Origin: Achromobacter pestifer
GTDB lineage: Bacteria > Pseudomonadota > Gammaproteobacteria > Burkholderiales > Burkholderiaceae_B
Direction: 5' to 3'
Length of the DNA: 64,000 nucleotides
Assembly (NCBI RefSeq): GCF_013267355.1
Contig: NZ_CP053985.1
Location: forward strand, 5,766,001 to 5,830,000
The notes beneath the pieces were generated by a model. That model did no database searches and was not told the origin of the DNA. It was given only the letters and a program-made list of their open reading frames with translations. Below, one piece after another: positions 17,705 to 26,608 of the stretch; position 1 is the stretch's first letter, and each line of letters opens with the position of its first letter. Made by a program: the position numbers and the translations under genes.

Positions 17705-19639
17705 TTAGTCGCGTAGGACGACCTTTACGGGCAAGCGGGCCAGCGCGTCGCGCAGGCTGGCTTTCAGCGCCTCGGGCGCGCGGGCGTCGGCCTGGACCGC
17801 GACCTCGGGCTGCGCGTCGGCTTGGACGCGGAACAGCGCGCCGTCGTCGATCAGGCCGGCTTCCCGCAGGGTGCGCGCCACCACGGCCTGGGCCGATACG
17901 GCGGTGGCCAGCCGGCGCAGATCAGGCTTGTAGATCTTGCCCACGTTGGTCATGGGCATGCTGTCCAGCACGATGACGCGCTTGGGCCGTGCCGGGCTTT
18001 CATCCACGTGCTCGGCGGCGTAGGCCAGCAGTTCGGCTTCCTGAACTTGGGCGCCTTCGGCCAGCGTGACGAAGGCGATGGGCAGTTCGCCGGCATAGGC
18101 GTCGGGGGCGCCGACGGCGGCGCAGAGCTGTACCGACGGGTGCGAGGCGAGCGCGTCTTCGATGGTCTTGGGATCGATGTTGTGGCCGCTGCGGATGATC
18201 AGATCCTTGGCGCGGCCTTGCAGGTGCAGGCGGCCGTCCTCGTCCAGGTAGCCCACGTCGCCGCTGATGAGCCAGCCGTCTTCGGTGAAGGCGCGCGCCG
18301 TGTCCTCGGGGTCGAGAAAGCCTGGGATGACGTTGGGCGCCTTGAACAGCACCATGCCGGGCGCGCCGGCGGCCAGGTCGCGCGCGGGCGTGCCGGCCGG
18401 CATGTCCAGGCCGACGATGCGGACCTGTACGTAGGGCAGCGGAAAGCCGACGCAGCCCACCGGGAATTCGCAGCCCGGCGGCGAGATGGTCGAGATGCCC
18501 GCCATCTCCGTCATGCCCAGGCTTTCATTGACGTGCAGGCCGAACAGGCGCTTGAAGCGGGTAGCCAGTTCGGCGGGCAGGGGCGCGGCGCCCGTGCGGC
18601 AGTAGCGCAGCGACGAGATGTCGGCGCCCGCCAGCGGCACTTCGGCCAGCGCCGCGAGGATGGTGGGCACGCCTTGCAGCGAGGTGGCGCGGTGGTGTTC
18701 GACCAGGCGCCAGTAGTTGCGCAGCACGTCGCGGTTGCGCAGCAGCAGGGTGGTGGGGATGACGGTTTCCACGCCCGCCGACAGGGCGGCCAGCGAGGCC
18801 GGCAGCACGCCCGCCACATGGAACAGCGGATATCCGTTGATGACAACGTCGTCCGGTCCGGCGTTCTGCAATTGCACCGCGGCCCAGGCGCTGAAGACCT
18901 GGTTGGCGTGCGTGTGGATGGCGAGCTTGGGCGCGCCCGTGGTGCCGCCGGTGTGGAAATAGGCGGCCACGTCGCTGGCATGGATCTCACGGCCGCTGAG
19001 CAAGCGGTCAGCCGGCTGGGCGGCGCGCGCGGTGTTGAAGTCCAGCGCATGGTCCGGCAGCGCCGGGCGGTTCGAAGGCGGTTCATCCAGCGGCGCCACG
19101 CGCAGCAGCGTGTGCAGCGTGGGCACGCGCTCGCGCAGGCGCAGCGCCTTGGACCAGGAGCCGCATTCCAGGTCGGACCCGTAGGCGATCAGCACCTTGG
19201 CGCGCGCCGTGTTCATGAGCGAGGCGAGCTTGTCTTCGGCCAGCAAGGGGTTCAGGGGCTGGACGATGCCGGCGGCCTCGCCGCCCCATAGCGCTAGGTG
19301 GTACTCCAGACAGCCGGGCAGCAGGATGCCGACGGCGTCGTCCGGGCCCACGCCCAGCTCATGCAGCAGGTTGGCGGTCTGGTGAATGCCGGCCAGCAGT
19401 TCACGATAGCTCCAGCGCAGCGGCGCGTCGCCGGGGTCGGCGCTGCGCAGAAAGGTCAGCGCGGTCTTGTCGCGGAAGGCCGCGGCCGAGTTGCGGAAGA
19501 TCTGGTAGGTGCTTTGTACCGTAAGCGTTTCAGCCAGCGGCCGGGCTTGCAGCCGCTGCACGTCCGCCGCGCTGCGTACGGCGAACGGGGCGGCGAAAGG
19601 CGGCGAGAGGGGCGGGGCGGCATGGACCTGGGTCATCAT
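17705..19639 (-). CDS. AMP-forming acyl-CoA synthetase (ligase), possible PimA equivalent
   Basis: 644 residues of the ANL (AMP-binding) superfamily. Visible motifs: the P-loop-like YFHTGGTTGAPK near 228-239, SLGMTE near 380, GDVGYLDEDG near 463, GRAKDLIIRSG near 478 and the C-terminal catalytic Lys in NVGKIYKPD near 573. It would activate a carboxylic acid with ATP and CoA as the entry step of the operon. It lies 15 bases after the acyl-CoA dehydrogenase gene, with GGAGG before ATG 19639. It is longer than typical ligases owing to an N-terminal lead of about 45 residues and a C-terminal tail of about 60 residues. The tail is the part duplicated at 16306. Substrate is inferred only from context. 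Confidence 0.92.
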   Translation of the reverse strand: MMTQVHAAPPLSPPFAAPFAVRSAADVQRLQARPLAETLTVQSTYQIFRNSAAAFRDKTALTFLRSADPGDAPLRWSYRELLAGIHQTANLLHELGVGPDDAVGILLPGCLEYHLALWGGEAAGIVQPLNPLLAEDKLASLMNTARAKVLIAYGSDLECGSWSKALRLRERVPTLHTLLRVAPLDEPPSNRPALPDHALDFNTARAAQPADRLLSGREIHASDVAAYFHTGGTTGAPKLAIHTHANQVFSAWAAVQLQNAGPDDVVINGYPLFHVAGVLPASLAALSAGVETVIPTTLLLRNRDVLRNYWRLVEHHRATSLQGVPTILAALAEVPLAGADISSLRYCRTGAAPLPAELATRFKRLFGLHVNESLGMTEMAGISTISPPGCEFPVGCVGFPLPYVQVRIVGLDMPAGTPARDLAAGAPGMVLFKAPNVIPGFLDPEDTARAFTEDGWLISGDVGYLDEDGRLHLQGRAKDLIIRSGHNIDPKTIEDALASHPSVQLCAAVGAPDAYAGELPIAFVTLAEGAQVQEAELLAYAAEHVDESPARPKRVIVLDSMPMTNVGKIYKPDLRRLATAVSAQAVVARTLREAGLIDDGALFRVQADAQPEVAVQADARAPEALKASLRDALARLPVKVVLRD

Positions 19640-19654
19640 GGCGTGGTCCTCCGC

Positions 19655-20788
19655 TCAGGCCTGCCCCAGCGCGATGTAGCGCCGCAGGTGATGGTCTTCG
19701 TCGCCCAGCTGGTGGTCGATCATGACCAGGCGCTTGGCGTAGTGCGCCAGCGGCAGTTCCCAGGTCATGCCGATGCCGCCGTGCAGCTGGATGCTCTCTT
19801 CGGCCACCAGCGTGCCGATGCGGCCGATGGTGTATTTGGCGGCGGACAGCGCGCGTTCGCGGGTGGCGCGGTCCGGGTGGTCCAGCGCGGCCGCGGCATT
19901 GATCACGGCCGAGCGCGCCTGCTCGATCTCCAGCAGCACGTCGGCCATGCGATGCTGCAGCGCCTGGAAGCTGCCGATGGGGGCGCCGAATTGGCGGCGC
20001 GTGCGCAGGTATTCCAGGGTGGCGTCGCGGGCGCAGTCCATCGCGCCCACGGCTTCGGCGCACAGCGCCAGGATGCCGCGGCCGGCGGCGCGTTCCAGCA
20101 GCGGGTAGCCCGCGCCGGTCTCGCCCAGCAGGGCATCTGAGCCAAGCTGCACGCCGTCGAGCACGAGTTCCGCCGCGCGGCCGCCATCGATCAGGCCATA
20201 GCCGCGCACCTTCAGGCCGGGCGTGCCGGCGCTGAGCAGGAACAGGCTGATGCCGGCCTCGTCGTCCGGTCCGCCCGCGCTGCGGGCCGGGACCAGGAAC
20301 AGGTCGGCGTGTTCGCCGGCCGCGACCACGGCCTTGGCGCCGTTGAGCACCCAGCCGTCTGCGTTGCGTTCGGCGCGGGTTTCGACGTGCGCCAGTTCAT
20401 AGCCGGAGCCGGGCTCGGCATGGGCAAGCGCAGCGGTGATGGTGCCGGCTATCAGGCCTTCCAGCGCTTGGCGCTGGCCTGGCGTGCCGGCGGCGGCGAT
20501 GGCGCTGCCGACCATGAGCGCGTCCAGCAGCGGTTCGACGGCCAGGCCGCGGCCCAGCGCCTCGAATACGACGGAAATGTCGAAGCCGGTTCCGCCCAGG
20601 CCGCCATCCGCTTCGGCAAACAGCGCGCCGATGGCGCCGAGTTCGGCATAGCGCTGCCACAGCTCCAGGCCGTAGCCCCGCTCCGAGCGGGCGTTGCGGT
20701 CGCGCGTGGCGAAGTCGCACTGTTCGGCGACAAAGCGGCGCAGCATGTCGGAGAGCATGCGCCGGTCTTCGGTGTGTTCAAAGTTCAT
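19655..20788 (-). CDS. pimD: Acyl-CoA dehydrogenase, small-subunit type (PimD-like)
   Basis: 377 residues, complete acyl-CoA dehydrogenase fold: helical N-terminal domain, FAD/substrate middle domain (HAEPGSGYE near 117) and C-terminal helices with RRQFGAPIGSFQALQHRMAD near 286 and LHGGIGMTWE near 343. The usual catalytic Glu motif is not seen in the C-terminal segment. Adjacent, equally sized, divergent dehydrogenase genes are typical of two-subunit enzymes such as pimeloyl-CoA dehydrogenase (PimC/PimD). The upstream neighbour ends 9 bases before this start. The symbol rests on context and overall likeness, not on a database comparison. Confidence 0.8.
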   Translation of the reverse strand: MNFEHTEDRRMLSDMLRRFVAEQCDFATRDRNARSERGYGLELWQRYAELGAIGALFAEADGGLGGTGFDISVVFEALGRGLAVEPLLDALMVGSAIAAAGTPGQRQALEGLIAGTITAALAHAEPGSGYELAHVETRAERNADGWVLNGAKAVVAAGEHADLFLVPARSAGGPDDEAGISLFLLSAGTPGLKVRGYGLIDGGRAAELVLDGVQLGSDALLGETGAGYPLLERAAGRGILALCAEAVGAMDCARDATLEYLRTRRQFGAPIGSFQALQHRMADVLLEIEQARSAVINAAAALDHPDRATRERALSAAKYTIGRIGTLVAEESIQLHGGIGMTWELPLAHYAKRLVMIDHQLGDEDHHLRRYIALGQA

Positions 20789-20797
20789 GGCCGGCCC

Positions 20798-21994
20798 TTA
20801 CAGTCCGAGAATCATCTTGGAGATGATGTTCTTCTGGATTTCATTGGAGCCGCCGAAGATCGACAGCTTGCGGTTGTTGAAGTACTGCGCGGCGGCACTC
20901 TCGGCGCCTTGCGGGCCGATGGGCGGCGCGTCGTAGCCGTCGTGCAGCGCCTCGGGCACGAAGGGGCGGGCGTAAGGCCCCATGGCGCGGCGGTTCAGCG
21001 CGCTGATCTCCTGGCGGATCTGGGTGCCGCGGATCTTCAGCATCGAACTTTCCGCGCCGGGCGCGCCGCCGCCGGCAACCGCCGCGACCACGCGCAGGTT
21101 GGTGGTGCGCATATTGGCCAGTTCGATCTCGACGCGGGCCAGCCGGGCGGCGAAGTCCGGGTCCTCGGATAGCGGACGTCCGTTCTTGCGTTGGCTTGCG
21201 GCCACCGTCTTCAGGCGTTCCAGCGCTGCCGTGGATTGGCCGACGCCGGCGATGTTGGTGCGTTCGTAGGTCAGCAGGTACTTGGCGCAGGTCCAGCCGC
21301 GGTTTTCCTCGCCCACCAGGTTGGCGGCAGGCACCCGCACGTCGGAGAAGAACACCTCGTTGACTTCGTGCTCGCCGTCCAGCGTGATGATGGGGCGCAC
21401 TTCCACGCCGGGGCTGGCCATGTCGATCAGCAGGAAGCTGATGCCTTCCTGGCGCCGGCCTTCCTGCGAGGTGCGCACCAGGCAGAAGATCATGTTGGCG
21501 TACTGGCCCAGCGTGGTCCAGGTCTTCTGGCCGTTGACTACGTAGCTGTCGCCGTCGCGCACGGCGGTGGTCTTGACGGAGGCCAGGTCCGAGCCCGCGC
21601 CGGGTTCGGAATAGCCCTGGCACCACCAGTCGGAGCCGTCCAGGATGCGCGGCAGCCAATGGCGCCGCTGCGCCTCGCTGCCGTACTTGATCAGCACCGG
21701 GCCCAGCATGCTCAGACCGAAGGGCACGATGCGCGGCGCGCCGGCCAGCGCGCATTCGTTTTCGAAGATGTACTTCTGCACGGCGCTCCAGCCGGTGCCG
21801 CCGTATTCCACCGGCCAGTGGCTGGCGAGCCAACCCTGGCGGTTGAGGATGGCGTGCCATTCGACCATGTCGGCGCGCGTCAGCAGCTTGCCTTGCGCGA
21901 CCTTGGCGGACAGACGCTCGGGCAGCTTGCTGGCGAGAAAGGCCCGCACTTCATCGCGGAAGGCGTTTTCTTCGGGAGTGAATTCCAGGTCCAT
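20798..21994 (-). CDS. pimC: Acyl-CoA dehydrogenase, large-subunit type (PimC-like)
   Basis: 398 residues. Motifs: WPVEYGGTGW near 60, YSEPGAGSDLASVKT near 128, NGQKTWTT near 154 and FGGSNEIQKNII near 380. The medium-chain position of the catalytic base is Gly (IFGG), but Glu244 in YERTN sits where isovaleryl-CoA-type dehydrogenases keep theirs. FAD-dependent alpha,beta-dehydrogenation of an acyl-CoA is the expected step, with PimD-like protein as partner. Gaps to both neighbours are 9 bases. Similar to the pimeloyl-CoA dehydrogenase large subunit of Rhodopseudomonas palustris as I recall that family. Confidence 0.85.
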   Translation of the reverse strand: MDLEFTPEENAFRDEVRAFLASKLPERLSAKVAQGKLLTRADMVEWHAILNRQGWLASHWPVEYGGTGWSAVQKYIFENECALAGAPRIVPFGLSMLGPVLIKYGSEAQRRHWLPRILDGSDWWCQGYSEPGAGSDLASVKTTAVRDGDSYVVNGQKTWTTLGQYANMIFCLVRTSQEGRRQEGISFLLIDMASPGVEVRPIITLDGEHEVNEVFFSDVRVPAANLVGEENRGWTCAKYLLTYERTNIAGVGQSTAALERLKTVAASQRKNGRPLSEDPDFAARLARVEIELANMRTTNLRVVAAVAGGGAPGAESSMLKIRGTQIRQEISALNRRAMGPYARPFVPEALHDGYDAPPIGPQGAESAAAQYFNNRKLSIFGGSNEIQKNIISKMILGL

Positions 21995-22003
21995 GGGGGA
22001 TCC

Positions 22004-23185
22004 TCAGTAGATTTCAAACAGGCCGGCCGCGCCCATGCCGCCGCCCACGCACATGGTGACGACGGCATAGCGGGCGCCGCGGCGGCGGCCTTCGATGAGC
22101 ACGTGGCCAGCCAGGCGGGCGCCGGTGACGCCGAAGGGGTGGCCCAGGGCGATGGCGCCGCCGTCCACGTTCAGGCGGTCCATCGGGATGCCGAGCTTTT
22201 CCTGGCAATACAGGGCTTGCGAGGCGAAGGCCTCGTTAAGTTCCCACAGGTCGATGTCCTGCGCCTTGAGGCCGTGGCGGGCCAGCAGCTTGGGCACGGC
22301 GTAGACCGGGCCTATGCCCATCTCGTCGGGTTCGCAGCCGGCGATCGCCAGCCCGCGGAATGCGCCCAGCGGCTGGATGCCGGCGCGCCGGGCCTCGGCG
22401 GCTTCCATCAGCACGCAGGCGGCGGCGCCATCCGACAATTGCGAGGCGTTGCCGGCCGTGACGAACTGGCCGGCGCCGCGCACCGGGGCCAGCGAGGCCA
22501 GGGCATCGTAGGTGGTGCCGGGGCGGTTGCAGGTGTCGCGATCCACCGTGACTTCGCGTTCGCTGACGGCGCCGGTGGCGCGGTCGGTGACGGACATGGC
22601 CGTGGTGACCGGAACGATCTCTTCAAGATACCGTCCCGCGGCCTGCGCGGCTTCGGCGCGCGCCTGGCTTTGCGCGGCGAAATGGTCCTGGGCTTCGCGG
22701 CTGATGCCGTAGCGGGCAGCGACGATGTCGGCGGTTTCGATCATGGGCAGGTAGAGTTCGGGCTTATTGGCCACGATCCACGGATCCATGCCGCTCACGC
22801 CGTCGTCGCGGGTGCGGATCTGCGACACCAGTTCGACGCCGCCCGCGATCATGGCGGGGGCGCCGTCCATGACGATGCGGCTGGCGGCCGAGGCGATGGC
22901 CTGCAGGCCGGAGGCGCAATAGCGGTTGACGGTGGCGCCGCCCACGCTGACGGGCAGCCCGGCGCGGATGACGGCCTGGCGGCCGATGTTGCGGCCGGTG
23001 GCGCCTTCCGGATAGCCGCAGCCGATGAAGGCGTCTTCGATCAGGGCGGGGTCGATGCCGGCGCGGTCGACGGCGGCGCGCACGGCGTGCGCGGCCAGCG
23101 TGGGGCCGGCGATGAGGTTGAATTCGCCGCGTCCGGCCTTGGTGATGGGGGTGCGGGCGGTGGCGACGATGACGGCTTCGCGCAT
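22004..23185 (-). CDS. Thiolase (acetyl-CoA C-acyltransferase), PimB-like
   Basis: 393 residues, standard thiolase II length. The catalytic nucleophile is Cys90 in [11 protein letters not shown], with the conserved NEAFASQ segment, [10 protein letters not shown] (His) and [10 protein letters not shown] (second Cys) near the C-terminus. It cleaves 3-ketoacyl-CoA with CoA to release acetyl-CoA, the last step of the beta-oxidation cycle encoded here. It sits 25 bases after the hydratase/dehydrogenase gene and 9 bases before the large dehydrogenase. Confidence 0.93.
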   Translation of the reverse strand: MREAVIVATARTPITKAGRGEFNLIAGPTLAAHAVRAAVDRAGIDPALIEDAFIGCGYPEGATGRNIGRQAVIRAGLPVSVGGATVNRYCASGLQAIASAASRIVMDGAPAMIAGGVELVSQIRTRDDGVSGMDPWIVANKPELYLPMIETADIVAARYGISREAQDHFAAQSQARAEAAQAAGRYLEEIVPVTTAMSVTDRATGAVSEREVTVDRDTCNRPGTTYDALASLAPVRGAGQFVTAGNASQLSDGAAACVLMEAAEARRAGIQPLGAFRGLAIAGCEPDEMGIGPVYAVPKLLARHGLKAQDIDLWELNEAFASQALYCQEKLGIPMDRLNVDGGAIALGHPFGVTGARLAGHVLIEGRRRGARYAVVTMCVGGGMGAAGLFEIY

Positions 23186-23210
23186 GGCGTATTCCTGTGG
23201 GGTGTCGGGG

Positions 23211-25331
23211 TCAGGCGGCCTGGTTCAGGCTGGCGAAATTGCGGCCGGATTCGGCCAGTTGCACGAGCAGCGGCGAGGGCTTCCAGAAGGCGGGATCCTC
23301 CTGCGCGTAGCTGCGGATATCGGCCAGCACGCGCTCCAGTCCCACGCGGTCGGCGTAGTGCATGGGACCGCCGTGATGGCGCGGAAAGCCATAGCCGGAT
23401 AGGAACACCACGTCGATGTCGGAGGGGCGCTGGGCGATGCCCTGGTGCAGCACGTTGGCGGCTTCGTTGATCATGGCGGCCAGGTAACGGCGCAGGATGT
23501 CCTCTTGCGTGTAGGCGCGCGGCGTGACGCCGGCGCGCGTGCGTTCGGCGTCGATGATGGCGAGGACTTCGGGGTCTTGTTCGCCTTGGCGCGCCCCGTC
23601 GGGGTAGAGGTAGAAGCCGCGGCCCGTCTTCTGGCCGAACCAGCCGCGTTCGCACAGCCGGTCGGGAATCTGCACATAGCGCAGCGCGGGGTCGCGGGTG
23701 GGCGCGCGGCGCTTGCGCGTGGCCCAGCCGATATCGCCGCCGGCCAGATCGGCCATCTGGTAGGGCCCCATGGGGCAGCCGAAGGCGCGCACGGCGGCGT
23801 CGATCTCATAGGGCGAGGCGCCGTCTTCCATCATCATGTCCGCGGCCTGGCGATGCACGGCCAGGATGCGGTTGCCGATGAAGCCGTCGCACACGCCCGC
23901 GCGCACCGGGATCTTGCGCAGGCGCCGGGCCAGCTCGAAGCCGGTGGCCACGGTGTCAGGAGCGGTATGCTCGCCCACCACCACTTCCAGCAGCTTCATG
24001 ATGTTGGCGGGCGAAAAGAAGTGCAGGCCCAGCACGTCGGCGGGGCCGCGCGTGGCGGCGGCGATGAGGTTGACGTCCAGGTACGAGGTATTGGTGGCCA
24101 GCACCGCGCCGGGCTTGGCGACGCGGTCCAGCTGCGCGAACACGGCCTGCTTCACCGCCATGTCCTCGAACACGGCTTCGATGATGAGGTCGGCGTCGGC
24201 GAGCGCTTCGTATTGCGTCGAACCGGTGTAGCGCGCCATGCGGGCATCGCGCTCGTCGGCGCTGATCCTGCCTTTCTTGACCAGCAGCTCGTAGACCTGC
24301 ACGACGCGGCCGCGGCCGCGCTCCAGCGCGGTTTCATCCTGTTCGACCATGGTCACGGGAAAGCCGGCGTCCAGCGCCGCCACGGCGATGCCGGCGCCCA
24401 TGGTGCCGCCGCCGACGATGCCGATGCGTTCCAGGCGCCGCGGCCGGGCGGGCTGCTGGCCCGGCATCTTGGCGGTGTCGCGTTCGGCGAAGAAGGCATG
24501 CACCAGGCCCGCCCGTTGCGGACTCTCCAGGCATTGCAGGAACAGCGCCCGTTCGGTGCGCAGGCCGTCGTCGAACGGCTGCTCGATGGCGGCGCGCACG
24601 GCCTCCACGATCTTGCCGGGCGAGTACAGTCCGCGGGTGGTCCGGGCTACGCGTTCGGCCGCCGCGTCGACCTGGGCCAGCGCTGCGGCCCGGTCGGCGA
24701 GCGCGCCGGCATCGCGGGTGCGGCGCGGACCCGCGCCCACGGCCAGCAGTTGCCGGGTGTAGGCGAGGCCCGCGTCCAGCGGGTCGGATTCGCTGGACAG
24801 CGCGTCCACCAATCCAGCTTCCAGGGCTGCCCCGGCGGAGAGGTGCTTGCCGGTCAGCATCAGGTCCAGCGCCGCCTGCGCACCCATGAGGCGCGGCGCG
24901 CGCTGGGTGCCGCCGGCGCCGGGCAAGAGGCCCAGGTTCACTTCGGGCAGGCCCAGCTTGGCGCCCGCAAGCGCGACGCGGTAGTGCGCGGCCAGCGCCA
25001 CTTCCAGTCCGCCGCCCAGCGCCGCGCCGTGCAGCGCGGCTACCACCAGCTTGGCGCTGGCTTCGATCTGGTTGCAGACCTCGGGCAGGATGGGCGGCTG
25101 CGGCGGCTTGCCGAATTCGCGGATGTCGGCGCCTGCGATGAAGTTCTTGCCGGCGCCCATCAACAGGATGGCGCGGACCTGCGGATCGGCCTGGGCGTCG
25201 CGCACGGCCGCGGCCAGATCGCCGCGCACGGCGGCGCTCAGGGCATTGACGGGGGGATGGTCGATGGTGACGACGAGGATGTCGTCATAGCGGCGCGCGC
25301 TGGCCGCGCCGGTGCTTGCGCTGTCTGTCAT
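23211..25331 (-). CDS. Bifunctional enoyl-CoA hydratase / 3-hydroxyacyl-CoA dehydrogenase (FadB/FadJ/PimF-like)
   Basis: 706 residues. The N-terminal crotonase domain (about 1-190) shows GADIREFG, the oxyanion-hole [10 protein letters not shown] and [19 protein letters not shown]. The NAD-binding domain (from about 295) has [19 protein letters not shown] and the catalytic His in LGLHFFSPA. The C-terminal dehydrogenase domains contain DGFIGNR and [10 protein letters not shown]. It hydrates enoyl-CoA and oxidises the 3-hydroxyacyl-CoA. It is the first gene of the minus-strand operon, divergent from a LysR gene 208 bases away. The length is typical of peroxisomal-type/FadJ-like monomeric multifunctional enzymes. 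Confidence 0.93.
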   Translation of the reverse strand: MTDSASTGAASARRYDDILVVTIDHPPVNALSAAVRGDLAAAVRDAQADPQVRAILLMGAGKNFIAGADIREFGKPPQPPILPEVCNQIEASAKLVVAALHGAALGGGLEVALAAHYRVALAGAKLGLPEVNLGLLPGAGGTQRAPRLMGAQAALDLMLTGKHLSAGAALEAGLVDALSSESDPLDAGLAYTRQLLAVGAGPRRTRDAGALADRAAALAQVDAAAERVARTTRGLYSPGKIVEAVRAAIEQPFDDGLRTERALFLQCLESPQRAGLVHAFFAERDTAKMPGQQPARPRRLERIGIVGGGTMGAGIAVAALDAGFPVTMVEQDETALERGRGRVVQVYELLVKKGRISADERDARMARYTGSTQYEALADADLIIEAVFEDMAVKQAVFAQLDRVAKPGAVLATNTSYLDVNLIAAATRGPADVLGLHFFSPANIMKLLEVVVGEHTAPDTVATGFELARRLRKIPVRAGVCDGFIGNRILAVHRQAADMMMEDGASPYEIDAAVRAFGCPMGPYQMADLAGGDIGWATRKRRAPTRDPALRYVQIPDRLCERGWFGQKTGRGFYLYPDGARQGEQDPEVLAIIDAERTRAGVTPRAYTQEDILRRYLAAMINEAANVLHQGIAQRPSDIDVVFLSGYGFPRHHGGPMHYADRVGLERVLADIRSYAQEDPAFWKPSPLLVQLAESGRNFASLNQAA

Positions 25332-25456
25332 GGACAGTGTCTCCGATGAGGCCTGCCTCCGGGGGGGCGCCGCTGGGGGCGGACCCTGGGGGCTGGGCCT
25401 GGCGGACCAGGAACGGCCCGTCTTTTATGGCCTCATTCTTTCGCAGTAAAGAAGTC

Positions 25457-25503
25457 TTGACAATGCCATCGATAATTGACATTGAGGTCAAAAAAATTTG
25501 ACA
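25457..25503 (+). promoter_or_regulatory. Three TTGACA direct repeats in the LysR/beta-oxidation divergent region
   Basis: TTGACAAT, TTGACATT and TTGACAAT occur at 25457, 25476 and 25498. The middle one is also half of a dyad TTGAC-N6-GTCAA (25476-25491). They lie between the divergent starts at 25331 and 25540 and could be -35 boxes or half-sites for the adjacent LysR protein. Confidence 0.45.
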
Positions 25504-25539
25504 ATCCATAGGTGCGTAGCTGCGGCGTGGAGGCCCGAG

Positions 25540-26469
25540 ATGGACACCAAATCCCTGACATTGCTGGTGGAAATACTGGACGCAGGCAATCTCAGCGAGG
25601 CTGCGCGCCGCCTGAAGATGACGCGCGCCAATGTCAGCTACCACCTGAATCAGCTGGAACGCTCGGTGGGCATGCAGCTGGTGCGGCGCACCACGAGGCA
25701 TGTGGAACCGACAGAAATCGGACTGAAGCTGTATCACCACGGCCGCAGCATCCAGGACGAACTCGCGGCGGCGCGTGAATCGGTCGAGACCCTGGGCAAG
25801 ACGCCGCAGGGCAAGGTCAGGCTGAGCGTGCCCAGCGGTTACGGGCAGTTCGTGATGACGCCCTGGCTGCTGGAATTCAAGCGGACCTACCCGGACATCG
25901 TGCTGGACGTGCTGTTCGAGAACAGCGTGGACGACCTGCTGCGCGACGAGGTCGACATCGCGGTGCGCATTATGTCCGAGCCGCCACAGAACCTGGTGGC
26001 GCGCGAGCTGGGCCAGGTCCGTTATGTGGCGTGTGCGTCGCAGGAATATGCCGCCACCCGCGGCTTGCCGCAGCATCCGGAAGAACTGTCACGCACGCCG
26101 GTCATCAGCGCCGCGGTGATCGGCCGCCCCTTGCGGCTGTCGGCCTATTACGGCGGCCGGCCGCGGCAGCACGTGGTGCTGGAGCCCACGGTGATCTCGC
26201 GCAACTACGCCTTCCTGCGCGATGCGACGCGGGCGGGGCTGGGCCTGGGCGTGGTGCCGGACTACGTGGTTCACGATGACATCGCGCGCGGCGATCTGGT
26301 GGCCGCGCTGCCGCAATGGCGGCTGAGCATCTTCGGGCGCGGCATGTACATGCTGTACATGCCCAACCGCCACCATCCGCGGGCGATCTCGATGATCATC
26401 GAGTTCATCCTGGAGCGCGCCCAGGCCGCGCATGAAGGCAGGCCGGGATTGCTGGAGGCGGCAGGCTAG
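25540..26469 (+). CDS. LysR-family transcriptional regulator of the beta-oxidation operon
   Basis: 309 residues from ATG 25540, chosen because GGAGG lies 6 bases before it and the protein then begins directly with the HTH domain (MDTKSLTLLVEIL, AARRLKMTRANVSYHLNQLE). The HTH reads SYHLNQLE rather than the commoner SR.I..LE form. A type II periplasmic-binding effector domain follows from about 90. It is divergent from the operon at 25331 and is therefore its likely regulator, with a CoA thioester or dicarboxylate as a possible effector (inference). Confidence 0.92.
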   Translation: MDTKSLTLLVEILDAGNLSEAARRLKMTRANVSYHLNQLERSVGMQLVRRTTRHVEPTEIGLKLYHHGRSIQDELAAARESVETLGKTPQGKVRLSVPSGYGQFVMTPWLLEFKRTYPDIVLDVLFENSVDDLLRDEVDIAVRIMSEPPQNLVARELGQVRYVACASQEYAATRGLPQHPEELSRTPVISAAVIGRPLRLSAYYGGRPRQHVVLEPTVISRNYAFLRDATRAGLGLGVVPDYVVHDDIARGDLVAALPQWRLSIFGRGMYMLYMPNRHHPRAISMIIEFILERAQAAHEGRPGLLEAAG

Positions 26470-26608
26470 CAGGGCCAGCCCGCTGGGGCGCGTGCAGGCC
26501 CTGGACGCGCGGCGTTCCTGACTGGGCGTTCAGCTTGGCGGGCATAAAATCCGTGTTCCTCACGGCAAACGGCCGCAGGGCCGCGCCCATTTTTTTCCAG
26601 GCCCGTCC

